In this document: positions 9,837 to 18,289 of the stretch, one piece after another
How the letters are laid out: every line of letters begins with the position of its first letter
Numbering within the stretch: the stretch's first letter is position 1
NCBI GenBank assembly: GCA_005798905.1
Contig: SYIK01000002.1
Span: forward strand, 1 to 55,872
Length of the DNA: 55,872 nt
Direction: 5' to 3'
From: Bacteroidota bacterium
GTDB lineage: Bacteria; Bacteroidota; Bacteroidia; Chitinophagales; Chitinophagaceae
Notes under the pieces: model-generated
What the model was told of the DNA's origin: nothing
Seen by the model: the letters and a program-made list of their open reading frames with translations, nothing else
Databases searched by the model: none
Made by a program: the position numbers and the translations under genes

Positions 9837-10343
9837 TTAACTTATCAATACAACTTCTTTGTTTAACAATTTAACTTTATCTGTGCTTTTAGTTTCAACT
9901 GTTACGCCTACATAATCTGCTTGAATGGGAAATTGTCGATGCTCTTTTCGGTCAACAAACACACATAATTCCACTTTGGCGGGACGGCCATAATCCAACA
10001 AAACATCTAATGCAGCTTTGATAGTTCTGCCTGTGAAAAGCACATCGTCAATTAAAACTACTTTTTTATTTTCAATGTCAAAAGGAAGGTTCATCGTATC
10101 CGGAGAGTGAATTTCATTGCGAATATCATCTCTGTAAAATGTAATATCCAATTGGCCGTATTGAATTTTTTTAGGTGCATGAAGTGTTTGTAAATTTGAG
10201 ACAATGTCATTTGCAACCACAACCCCTCCTTTTTGAATTCCAACAAAAACAACCTCATTCATATCAGGATGAGTTTCATAAAGCCGTGTTGCTAATTTTT
10301 GAATTGTTTCTAAAAGTTTTTTTGATGTAATTAAAATTTGCAT
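9837..10343 (-). CDS. pyrR: PyrR-family phosphoribosyltransferase (uracil phosphoribosyltransferase/pyr regulator)
   Basis: This 168-residue type I phosphoribosyltransferase has the PRPP loop 'VVLIDDVLFTGRTIKAA' at about residues 94-110, the Phe-Thr-Gly-Arg-Thr form characteristic of PyrR. In Firmicutes PyrR binds pyr mRNA to attenuate transcription and has weak UPRT activity. I see no convincing PyrR-binding stem-loop in the short spacer before pyrB, so an RNA-binding role here is unproven. Context with pyrB supports a pyrimidine role. Confidence 0.88.
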   Translation of the reverse strand: MQILITSKKLLETIQKLATRLYETHPDMNEVVFVGIQKGGVVVANDIVSNLQTLHAPKKIQYGQLDITFYRDDIRNEIHSPDTMNLPFDIENKKVVLIDDVLFTGRTIKAALDVLLDYGRPAKVELCVFVDRKEHRQFPIQADYVGVTVETKSTDKVKLLNKEVVLIS

Positions 10344-10374
10344 AAATCAAAATTAAGTGAAGTTTGTCTTCATT

Positions 10375-12006
10375 TTATTTCTCTTGCATAAATGGATATT
10401 TATAATCCGTTGGAGGATTGAAAGTTTCTTTAATTGTTCTTGCACTTAACCATCGATAAAGATTTAAACTACTTCCTGCTTTATCATTCGTGCCACTTGC
10501 TCTTGCACCACCAAATGGTTGTTGGCCAACTATTGCTCCACTTGGTTTATCATTTATATAAAAATTGCCTGCAGCATTTCTTAGTTTTTTAGTTGCTAAT
10601 TCTACAGCTTTTCTGTCTTGCGAAATGATAGCCCCAGTTAATGCATAAGGCGAAGTTGTATCTACGATTTCTAATATTTTTTCAAAGCCCGATGTTGGGT
10701 AAATGTAAAGCGTTAAAACCGGCCCGAATATTTCTTCGCACATGGTTGCATATTTTGGATCTTTTGTTTCAATAATTGTTGGCTGAATAAAATATCCCAA
10801 TTTTTTGTCACATTTTCCTCCAACCAAAATTTCTACTTTTTTATCTTTTTTAGCTTCGTCGATATAGCGCTTAATATTGTCGAAACTTTTTTCATCAATT
10901 ACAGCATTTACGAAATTGCTAAAATCTTCTACGCTTCCCATTTTAAAACTTTTTACTCCGGCAATCAATTTCTTTTTTACTTCTTCTGCAATATTTGCCG
11001 AAATATATGCCCTCGATGCTGCCGAACATTTTTGACCTTGGTATTCAAACGCACCACGCAACAATGCAGTTGCAACTACATCCGGATTGGCTGAATGATG
11101 CGCAACAATAAAATCTTTTCCGCCGGTTTCGCCAACAATGCGTGGATACGATTTATAAATCCCCATATTTTTTCCAATGATTTCCCACATCTTATTGAAC
11201 ACACCGGTTGATCCCGTAAAATGAACTCCTGCAAAATCTTTATGATTGAAACAAATATTTCCAATGGTTGGACCATCAACATAAATTAAATTAATAACTC
11301 CATCGGGTAACCCAGCTTCTTTCATGATGCGCATAAAAAGTTGTGCTGAATAAATTTGCGTGTTTGCCGGTTTCCACACTACCACATTGCCACACATTGC
11401 TGCACTTGTTGGTAAATTTCCGCCAATAGCTGTAAAGTTGAATGGTGTGATTGCTAATACAAATCCTTCGAGTGGGCGGTACTCCATTCTATTATGAACA
11501 CCTGGACTACTTACAGGTTGTTGTTTATAAATTTCACTTAAAAAATGAACATTGAATCTTAAAAAATCAATCAATTCACATGAAGCATCTATTTCTGCCT
11601 GAAAAGCATTTTTGCTTTGTCCAAGCATCGTTGCCGCATTTATTTCACTTCTATATTTTGTAGAAAGTAAATCTGCTGCTTTTAAAAAAATGCCGGCACG
11701 GTTTTCCCAACTAAAACTTTCCCAATTATCTTTTGCAGCCAATGCTGCATCAATTGCTTGTTTTACATGTTTCTCATCTCCTGCATGAAAATAACCCAAT
11801 ACTTTTTCAATTTCGTGCGGCGGACGCATGGCAACTTTTTTATTGGTTCGTACTTCTTTATTACCAATATACATGGGCACATCAATTTCTTCTGCTTTGA
11901 ATTTTGCCAAAGTTTTTTTTAAATTTTCACGCTCTTTGCTGCCTGGTGCATAAGAAAACACAGATTCGTTTTGTGGTAATAGATAACTGAAATTTCCTAA
12001 GCTCAT
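10375..12006 (-). CDS. pruA: L-glutamate gamma-semialdehyde (delta-1-pyrroline-5-carboxylate) dehydrogenase
   Basis: PruA oxidises glutamate semialdehyde to glutamate with NAD+, the second step of proline breakdown. The 543-residue length is that of the stand-alone enzyme. The aldehyde dehydrogenase motifs are present: 'FTGSTGVFNKMWE' NAD-binding turn at about residues 264-276, the general-base Glu in 'VGETGGKDF' at about 291-299, and the catalytic Cys in 'YQGQKCSAASRAY' at about 322-334. 'EEIFGPVLTLYIY' and 'PFGGARASGTNDKAG' follow near the C-terminus. No putA partner is in the window. Confidence 0.95.
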   Translation of the reverse strand: MSLGNFSYLLPQNESVFSYAPGSKERENLKKTLAKFKAEEIDVPMYIGNKEVRTNKKVAMRPPHEIEKVLGYFHAGDEKHVKQAIDAALAAKDNWESFSWENRAGIFLKAADLLSTKYRSEINAATMLGQSKNAFQAEIDASCELIDFLRFNVHFLSEIYKQQPVSSPGVHNRMEYRPLEGFVLAITPFNFTAIGGNLPTSAAMCGNVVVWKPANTQIYSAQLFMRIMKEAGLPDGVINLIYVDGPTIGNICFNHKDFAGVHFTGSTGVFNKMWEIIGKNMGIYKSYPRIVGETGGKDFIVAHHSANPDVVATALLRGAFEYQGQKCSAASRAYISANIAEEVKKKLIAGVKSFKMGSVEDFSNFVNAVIDEKSFDNIKRYIDEAKKDKKVEILVGGKCDKKLGYFIQPTIIETKDPKYATMCEEIFGPVLTLYIYPTSGFEKILEIVDTTSPYALTGAIISQDRKAVELATKKLRNAAGNFYINDKPSGAIVGQQPFGGARASGTNDKAGSSLNLYRWLSARTIKETFNPPTDYKYPFMQEK

Positions 12007-12078
12007 AGATTGAATATTAAATGTAATGAGATAAAAATTTATTTATCGAAAATACTTCAATTGGTTGTTTTTATAAAC

Positions 12079-13171
12079 TTAGCTTTCAGAATTTTTTTCG
12101 CTCATTAAATATGCTTTTATAAATCCATCCAATTCGCCATCCATCACCGGTTGAATATTCCCCACTTCAAAATCGGTGCGATGGTCTTTAATCATTTTAT
12201 ACGGATGAAAAACATACGAACGAATTTGGCTGCCCCATTCTATTTTTTTCTTTTTGGCATTCGTTGCATCTTTTGCTGCATTTCTTTTCTGTAATTCAAT
12301 TTCATACAATCGGCTCTTCAACATCTGCATGGCTAATTCTCTATTTCCCAACTGACTTCTATCCTGCTGACACACAACAACAATTCCTGTAGGAATATGC
12401 GTCAACTGAACTTTTGTTTCTACTTTGTTTACATTTTGTCCACCAGCACCACCGCTGCGCGAAGTTTCCATTTTTACATCCGCAGGATTTATATCAATTT
12501 TAATTGTATCATCTACCAACGGGTATGCATACACACTCACAAAAGAAGTATGTCTTCTTGCATTGCTGTCAAAAGGAGAAATACGAACCAAACGATGTAC
12601 GCCATTTTCTGCTTTTAAAAAGCCGTAAGCAAACGGTCCGTCAAATTGAAGTGTAGCAGTTTTAATACCTGCACCATCTCCCCATTGCCAATCGAGTTCA
12701 GTTACTTTCCATCCTTGTTTTTCGCCATACATTCGATACATGCGCGCAAGCATTTCGGCCCAATCTTGGCTTTCCGTTCCACCAGCTCCTGAATTTATTT
12801 GTAAAACAGCAGGTAGTTCATCTTCTGGTTCATTCAAAGTTGCTTTGAATTCTACATCATCCAGTAACAAAAGAGCTTCGTTAAAAGCTTTTTCTGTTTC
12901 GTCTTCGGTAGCATCTCCCCCTTTCCAAAATTCAAATAAAATTGCAAAATCTTCTACGGAAGTATTTACTTTTTCATAAAGGTTAATCCAGTATTCATTC
13001 CCCTTTATATCTTTCATTATTGAAGTTGCACGAGAATTGTCGTCCCAAAAACCGGGACTTAAAGATAATTGCTTGTCATTTTCTATTTTAACTCGACGAA
13101 TCTCGACGTCAAAGAAACCTCCTTATCCCAACAATGCGGGACCTCATATCCATTAATTTTTCATGTGTCAT
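12079..13171 (-). CDS. prfB: Peptide chain release factor 2, expressed by programmed +1 frameshift
   Basis: RF2 terminates translation at UGA and UAA. Reading starts at ATG 13171, continues for 20 codons to an in-frame TGA at 13111-13109, then resumes in the +1 frame at GAC (13110-13108) and runs to 12079, giving about 363 residues, the normal RF2 length. The downstream frame alone, begun at the ATG at 13017, would lack the conserved 'PGFWDD' region that lies just upstream in frame. The stop-codon recognition tripeptide S-P-F (about residue 195-200) and the peptidyl-hydrolysis motif G-G-Q ('[11 protein letters not shown]') are present. The frameshift senses RF2 level, since slow termination at UGA favours the shift. 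It diverges from the CPBP gene across 38 bases. Confidence 0.93.
13108..13123 (-). promoter_or_regulatory. prfB programmed +1 frameshift site
   Basis: On the minus strand the sequence reads AGG AGG TTT CTT TGA C. It has a Shine-Dalgarno-like AGGAGG, a three-base spacer, the slippery CTT codon and the UGA stop followed by C. This matches the E. coli prfB site (AGG GGG TAT CTT TGA C) in every functional position and in spacing. Peptidyl-tRNA-Leu slips from CUU to UUU so that GAC is read next. Confidence 0.93.
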
Positions 13172-13209
13172 ATTGCAACGAAGGTAAATTATTTTACTTT
13201 TCCACCCGA

Positions 13210-14124
13210 ATGAAAAAAATATTAGACTCTATTTCTAGTTATGTAAATGAATTGAACAAACGAATTTTCGTTGGCTGCTGCTTTATTGTTACATTTTTAA
13301 TTTGGGCTAATTATTATTTTCAAATTGACAATTTTATTGACAGTAAAAATTCATTTACGATTTCATTTATTTCTCGTTTCACAATTTTTCTATTCGCATT
13401 TTCTTTGCCCTATTATTTTGCTTTTGTTTTTGCAAAAAATAATTGTTTCAATAATAAAATATTTCTTTTTTTATTATTCATCGCACCGGCAATTTTTTCG
13501 TTTAAAATTGCAATAGAAACAACTATAAATTTTACAACAGATTATCATTGGAATGTTTATTGGAATCAAATTTTTTATTGGCCAATTCGGCTTGTATTTA
13601 TTTTGAGTTGTCTATTTCTTATTGGGAAAATGCTAAAAGAGAAAAAACCATTTTGGGGATTTTCAACTATTGGTTTTCAATGGAAACCTTACGCCATCCT
13701 ACTTCTACTAATGGTTCCTTTAATTACATTTGCATCAACCCAGGCTGATTTTTTAGCAATGTATCCAAAGTTGAAAACAACTTCTGAAACATTATCGACA
13801 TCCAACTATTCTTGGTTTTTTAATTTACTATATGAAATTTCTTACGGGTTAGATTTTATTTCAATAGAATTATTCTTTCGTGGATTTTTGATTTTTGCAT
13901 TTGCAAAATTTGCAGGAAAAGATGCTATTTTACCAATGGCTTGTTTTTATTGCACCATCCATTTTGGAAAACCATTTTTCGAATGTGTTAGTTCTTTTTT
14001 TGGAGGAATGCTTTTGGGTATTATTGCTTTAAATACGCGGTCAATTCTCGGTGGATTATTTATTCATCTTGGGATTGCTTGGCTGATGGAAATTGGCGGA
14101 TTTTTAGGAAATAAATTTTTGTAA
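13210..14124 (+). CDS. CPBP-family intramembrane glutamic protease (type II CAAX-like)
   Basis: This is a multi-spanning membrane protein of about 304 residues with 7-8 predicted hydrophobic segments. The C-terminal third contains the CPBP/ABI catalytic pattern: E-L-F-F-R at about residue 221, F-x3-H in 'FYCTIHFGK' at about 246-254, and a third membrane motif 'FIHLGIAW' at about 285-292. The first motif has one Glu (IELFFR) where many members have two. I chose the ATG at 13210; a longer frame from 13069 would run over the prfB start and encodes unlike residues. Substrate and role are unknown. Confidence 0.8.
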   Translation: MKKILDSISSYVNELNKRIFVGCCFIVTFLIWANYYFQIDNFIDSKNSFTISFISRFTIFLFAFSLPYYFAFVFAKNNCFNNKIFLFLLFIAPAIFSFKIAIETTINFTTDYHWNVYWNQIFYWPIRLVFILSCLFLIGKMLKEKKPFWGFSTIGFQWKPYAILLLLMVPLITFASTQADFLAMYPKLKTTSETLSTSNYSWFFNLLYEISYGLDFISIELFFRGFLIFAFAKFAGKDAILPMACFYCTIHFGKPFFECVSSFFGGMLLGIIALNTRSILGGLFIHLGIAWLMEIGGFLGNKFL

Positions 14125-14128
14125 AAAA

Positions 14129-14490
14129 AGCTACAAATCTATAAGCCGGATTTTGTTACCGATCGAAATCGGCGGTCATCATTTATCTGTTCCAAAAGTT
14201 ACCTTTTGGAATCAATCTGCCTACCCTCCAACATCGAACGAGCAGTTCTTAGCGTTGGTTTACATGGCATTTCAACATGCGAGGTTTACCCAATTTTAAT
14301 GTCGCCAATAAAATTCGTGAGCTCTTACCTCACGTTTTCACCTTTTTCTCGGTTTTTCCGAGATAGTTATTTTCTGTGGCACTTTCTGTTTTCGATAAAT
14401 CGAAACCCGGCTCTTCACCGGCGCATTGCTCTTTGTTGTCCAGACTTTCCTCCTCGGTAATTACCGAAGCGATAACCAGATTTGTAGCTG
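14129..14490 (-). ncRNA. rnpB: RNase P RNA (class A)
   Basis: This is the ribozyme subunit that matures tRNA 5' ends. On the minus strand the 5' end AGCTACAAATCT (14489-14478) pairs perfectly with AGATTTGTAGCT at the 3' end (14140-14129), forming helix P1. The P4 signature GAGGAAAGTCTGGAC lies at about 14453-14439, ACAGAAA (conserved core) near 14378-14372, and 'AATCCGGCTTAT' close to the 3' end. A run of seven T follows (14129-14123), serving as terminator. No protein gene fits the region; an 84-codon frame on the other strand is a by-product. Confidence 0.95.
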
Positions 14491-14492
14491 TA

Positions 14493-14500
14493 CAAAGTTA
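14493..14500 (-). promoter_or_regulatory. rnpB promoter -7 box (TAACTTTG)
   Basis: The minus-strand octamer TAACTTTG is an exact match to the Bacteroidota -7 consensus TAnnTTTG. It ends three to four bases before the predicted 5' end of RNase P RNA, the spacing expected for a transcription start. A clear -33 TTTG about 20 bases upstream is not present. Confidence 0.65.
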
Positions 14501-14511
14501 ATCTGAAAATT

Positions 14512-15489
14512 TTAATGGTATTGAAAATAAATTTTAGTTGCTCCATACCCAAATCGTGAATCATATTGATTTAGGAATGATTTTACTTCTTTCCGCGTTT
14601 TCAACCATTCGTGAATTTCATTTTTCAATTTGCCCGAACCTACCCCATGAATAACAATTAGTGAAGGTTGAAGATGAGCAATAGAAAGCTCGAACTCAAT
14701 TTCGAGTGTTTTTAATTGCAAGGAAAGAATTTCAAAATTTGACATTTGCTGCCAATTGAAAGTTAGTTTTTCAATGTGCAAATCAATTACAGAAAGAGGT
14801 TGTCGTAAGTGTTCTTTACTTCTTGTTGCTTCAAACAAATTTGGATTCAAACTATTTGCAGCTAATTCAGGTTTGAACAATTCAACTTTTTTGGGGAATT
14901 CACTAAAAAGCAAATAAGAAAAACTTGTTTTATTCTGAATTTTTAATTCTTCAATCTTAAAAAAAACTTGCTTCGGTTTTAATTTTAATGTAACTGAATG
15001 AGATAAAACCTTTTTTACATTGAAATCAACTAAAGAAAATTGAAATTGCAAAATGGGATAATCATTAATTTCTTCAAACAAAATTTCATTTAATAAAATA
15101 GTTTGCGATGGTTGAATTTCTTCCGCAAATTCAGTATTTCGATTTCCTAAAAAAGATAATTTATAAGAAAAACTATATGTCGATTTTGTATTATTCTGCA
15201 ATGATATTTTTAACTTCTTTACAACTTCTTCACCAAATTCATTCATTTTAAAAACAGGTGAAATGATTACCCACACTCCTTCTTCATTCGTTGAAACCGT
15301 TTTTGAATTTTCTATTTTGCTTTCAATTCCCATTTGTTTGTTGCGCAAAAGTTCAACTTGATCTTTATAAACAGGGAAACTAATGCCACCAACTTTTACC
15401 AAAAACATTTCGTCATTAATAGTATCAATAATTTCTCCATTCTCATTTGAATGGAGAACAACTACAATATCGCCAATAGAAAATTTCAT
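14512..15489 (-). CDS. DUF2027 and Smr domain protein
   Basis: A 325-residue protein of a family restricted to Bacteroidota. Residues 1-55 resemble a small SH3-like beta barrel ('GDIVVVLHSNENGEI'), the middle ~70-220 is a DUF2027-type beta sandwich, and the C-terminus (about 240-325) is an Smr domain with 'DLHIEKL' at about 236-242 and 'HGVGSGKLKNEIHEWL' at about 280-295. Smr domains bind nucleic acid and often nick it. The function in this fusion is not established. It is followed by rnpB on the same strand but rnpB has its own promoter. Confidence 0.85.
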   Translation of the reverse strand: MKFSIGDIVVVLHSNENGEIIDTINDEMFLVKVGGISFPVYKDQVELLRNKQMGIESKIENSKTVSTNEEGVWVIISPVFKMNEFGEEVVKKLKISLQNNTKSTYSFSYKLSFLGNRNTEFAEEIQPSQTILLNEILFEEINDYPILQFQFSLVDFNVKKVLSHSVTLKLKPKQVFFKIEELKIQNKTSFSYLLFSEFPKKVELFKPELAANSLNPNLFEATRSKEHLRQPLSVIDLHIEKLTFNWQQMSNFEILSLQLKTLEIEFELSIAHLQPSLIVIHGVGSGKLKNEIHEWLKTRKEVKSFLNQYDSRFGYGATKIYFQYH

Positions 15490-15530
15490 GAAACAAAGCT
15501 AATAGGCTTTTCAAAAATTAAACATTGGAT

Positions 15531-17246
15531 TTATTCATCAGAAAGTTTACTTTTTCTAAAGCCATAAAAAATGTAAACAGTAAATCCAATGCCAAACCAA
15601 ATAAAAAACCATTTCCAATTATTCGCACTCATTCCTGTAAGCAAATAAAGACAAGTTGTAAGCCCCATTAACGGAATAAATAAAAGATTTTTTATAAACG
15701 CAATTATTGCTAACAGAAAAGTAACAATCCAAAAAATTAATGTTGACAATTTAAAAGTTGCATCGTCTGCAGCAAAATCAATATTCAAAAGATCTGAAAA
15801 ATAATTGTTAGCTAATAATTGTGCTGTAATTATTGAAGCAATTACAATAAGCGGAAATAAATATTTGCCACTTATTTGTGGCATGTTAAATTGTCCTGCA
15901 ACTTTTTTCTTTGGAGGAATTAATAAAACACCACCACAAACCAATACAAATGCAAACAATGTTCCGATACTTGTAAAATCTAAAACAAATTTTCTATCGG
16001 TAAATAAAAGTGGAAGTCCAACTAAAAGGCCAGTTACTACTGTTGCAAAAGACGGTGTTTTGAATTTGTGATGTATTTTTTGAAATGCAGGAGGAAGTAA
16101 ACCATCGCGACTCATGCTCATCCAAATTCTCGGTTGTCCCATTTGAAATACCAACATCACACTCGTCATTGCCACCACTGCACAAATAGAAACAAGAAAT
16201 TGCATCCAACCAATATTTAAGTTCTCTTTTTCAAAAATAAAAGCAAGCGGATCGCCAATTCCTTCAAATTTTGAGTAATGTGCGGCACCAGTTAAAACCA
16301 TTGAAAGAAGAATATAAACGACTGTACAAATTACAAGGGAATAAATCATACCACGCGGAAGATCTCGCTGTGGATTTTTACTTTCTTCTGCCAATACACT
16401 TACTGCATCAAATCCAATATAGGCAAAGAATACACCACTAACAGCAAACATAACTCCACCAAAACCATTCGGCATAAATGAAGCAAGTCCAACCGCATTC
16501 TCAGGTTGCCAATTATTAGTTAGTCCATTTGAAAAAATCAAATAAGTACCTACTAAAATCACTAATAAAACAATTGCTAATTTTAATACAACCATTACAT
16601 TACTAAAATTTCTTGATTCTTTAACACCAACATAAACCAAGATTGTAATAAGAATATTTATAACCACTGCCGGCAGATCAAAAATTATTTTCAATCCGGA
16701 AAGTGTTGGAGCAATATTCCAAGCGTTTAACCATTCTGCATTATTTACATTTCCCAAAAATGCTTGATGTGCTTCTCGATAACTACAAGAAAGAAAATCA
16801 GGAATATAAATATTCAACTTTCCCAAAAACGAAGTGAAATAATCGCTCCAAGAAAAAGCAACATAAATATTTCCGATGGAATATTCCATTAATAATGCCC
16901 AACCAATTATCCAAGCTAAAATTTCTCCAAACGAAGCATAGGCATATGTATAAGCACTACCGGCAACTGGAATTCTTGTAGCAAAATCGGAATAGCAAAA
17001 CGCAGTGAATGCACAAGCAATCCCACAAATAATAAATAAAATAACAATGCCGGGTCCTCCTCTAAAAACAGCATCACCCAACGAACTAAAACTACCTGCT
17101 CCAATAATTGCAGCTATGCCAAAAAATGTAAGATCACGAACAGAAAGCACTCGTTTCAATCCGGAAGCGTGCCCATCACCTTCTCCTTTTTTTGCATCAA
17201 TTAATATTCTATCTATCGTTTTTCGACGAAATAATGATTTAAACAT
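15531..17246 (-). CDS. APC-superfamily amino acid permease
   Basis: A 571-residue inner-membrane transporter with about 12-14 hydrophobic helices. The first helix carries the APC substrate-binding signature 'FGIAAIIGAGSFSSLG' at about residues 42-57, and helix 6 has 'GVFFAYIGFDAVSVLAEESKNPQRDLP' at about 265-290, the cationic-amino-acid-transporter (CAT/YhdG) pattern. It is likely a proton-coupled or facilitated amino-acid permease; substrate specificity is not readable. The N-terminal ~28 residues are cytosolic and positively charged. It stands alone with 62 bases to the polyprenyl synthase start. Confidence 0.88.
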   Translation of the reverse strand: MFKSLFRRKTIDRILIDAKKGEGDGHASGLKRVLSVRDLTFFGIAAIIGAGSFSSLGDAVFRGGPGIVILFIICGIACAFTAFCYSDFATRIPVAGSAYTYAYASFGEILAWIIGWALLMEYSIGNIYVAFSWSDYFTSFLGKLNIYIPDFLSCSYREAHQAFLGNVNNAEWLNAWNIAPTLSGLKIIFDLPAVVINILITILVYVGVKESRNFSNVMVVLKLAIVLLVILVGTYLIFSNGLTNNWQPENAVGLASFMPNGFGGVMFAVSGVFFAYIGFDAVSVLAEESKNPQRDLPRGMIYSLVICTVVYILLSMVLTGAAHYSKFEGIGDPLAFIFEKENLNIGWMQFLVSICAVVAMTSVMLVFQMGQPRIWMSMSRDGLLPPAFQKIHHKFKTPSFATVVTGLLVGLPLLFTDRKFVLDFTSIGTLFAFVLVCGGVLLIPPKKKVAGQFNMPQISGKYLFPLIVIASIITAQLLANNYFSDLLNIDFAADDATFKLSTLIFWIVTFLLAIIAFIKNLLFIPLMGLTTCLYLLTGMSANNWKWFFIWFGIGFTVYIFYGFRKSKLSDE

Positions 17247-17308
17247 ATTGGTAATTTAAAAGCTCAAAATAAATAAAAAATAAATACTATGTTCGAAAAT
17301 TTTTAAAA

Positions 17309-18274
17309 TCAAAATTCCCGCTGAATCAATTTCTGCGCTAACTCTTTTAATGGAATTTTTCGATTGGAAAGAACCGCGATTTCTTCCAAATACGAAAGAG
17401 CTTCGTCAAAATATTTATTTTTCAATTCCAACGCCCAATAATCCACTTTACATTCTTTGAAAATAGAAAGCACATCTTCTACTTTTGATTTCGTTTCTTT
17501 TTTTAATAAATTTTCAAGATTTGCTTTCTGCTTTTCAGTTGCAACTTCCATTGCTTTTATCAGCAAAAATGTTTTTTTATTTGATAAAATATCTCCGCCA
17601 ATTTGTTTTCCAATTTTTTTTGAATCGCCAAATGCATCGAGATAATCATCTTGAATTTGAAATGCAATTCCAATTTTTTTTCCAAATTCGTATAATAAAT
17701 TTTGATTTCGTTCACTTGCTCCGCCAAGGATTGCGCCCATTTTTAAACTTGCAGCCAATAAAACGGAAGTCTTCAATTCTATCATGTTTACGTATGCTTC
17801 CAAATGCAAAAAATCCAATTTTTCAAAATCCATATCCAATTGTTGTCCTTCGCAAACTTGTCGTGCAGTTTTATTAAATACTTGTAAAACTGGATGTAAA
17901 TATTTTGCATCCAATAAATTTAAATAGTCATACGCTTTTATCAGCATTACATCGCCAGAAAGCAGTGCAGTATTTGTTCCAAATTTTTCGTGCACCGTTT
18001 GCATTCCTCTTCGTAGCGGTGCTCGATCCATTATATCATCATGTATCAAAGTGAAATTGTGGAATAGTTCGATGGCAAATGCAACATTCCATGTTTTTGA
18101 ATCTACTTCTTCGAATAGTTCTGTTCCCATTAAACATAAAATTGGACGAACTCTTTTCCCTCCTAATTTTAAAAAATACTCATTGGGTTCGTAAAGCGAA
18201 CTTGGTTTTTCAGGAAAATGCCGATTCGAAAATTTTTCTTCAAACGCTTTTGCTAAAATTTCAAACGATTGCAT
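17309..18274 (-). CDS. Polyprenyl (farnesyl/geranylgeranyl-type) diphosphate synthase
   Basis: This 321-residue trans-prenyltransferase has the first aspartate-rich motif D-D-I-M-D at about residues 78-82 ('LIHDDIMDRAPLRRG') and the second D-D-Y-L-D at about 210-214 ('FQIQDDYLDAFGD'). Residues two positions before the first motif and the short DDxxD spacer suggest a C15-C20 product, but chain length needs testing. It makes isoprenoid precursors for menaquinone, carotenoid or undecaprenyl routes. It lies directly downstream of rnr (15-base gap), same strand. Confidence 0.88.
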   Translation of the reverse strand: MQSFEILAKAFEEKFSNRHFPEKPSSLYEPNEYFLKLGGKRVRPILCLMGTELFEEVDSKTWNVAFAIELFHNFTLIHDDIMDRAPLRRGMQTVHEKFGTNTALLSGDVMLIKAYDYLNLLDAKYLHPVLQVFNKTARQVCEGQQLDMDFEKLDFLHLEAYVNMIELKTSVLLAASLKMGAILGGASERNQNLLYEFGKKIGIAFQIQDDYLDAFGDSKKIGKQIGGDILSNKKTFLLIKAMEVATEKQKANLENLLKKETKSKVEDVLSIFKECKVDYWALELKNKYFDEALSYLEEIAVLSNRKIPLKELAQKLIQREF

Positions 18275-18289
18275 AAAATAAATTTGAGC

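Noticed and set aside
12079-13017. RF2 as a complete gene from the ATG at 13017
   Set aside because: Conserved RF2 residues continue upstream in frame without a start, and a classical frameshift site explains the rest.
13069-13209. N-terminal extension of the CPBP protease frame
   Set aside because: It would overlap the prfB start and frameshift region, and the residues do not fit the family; the ATG at 13210 gives a proper first helix.
14206-14460. 84-codon plus-strand frame with an apparently typical start
   Set aside because: It lies wholly inside the RNase P RNA gene on the opposite strand; its codons follow conserved RNA helices, not a protein family.
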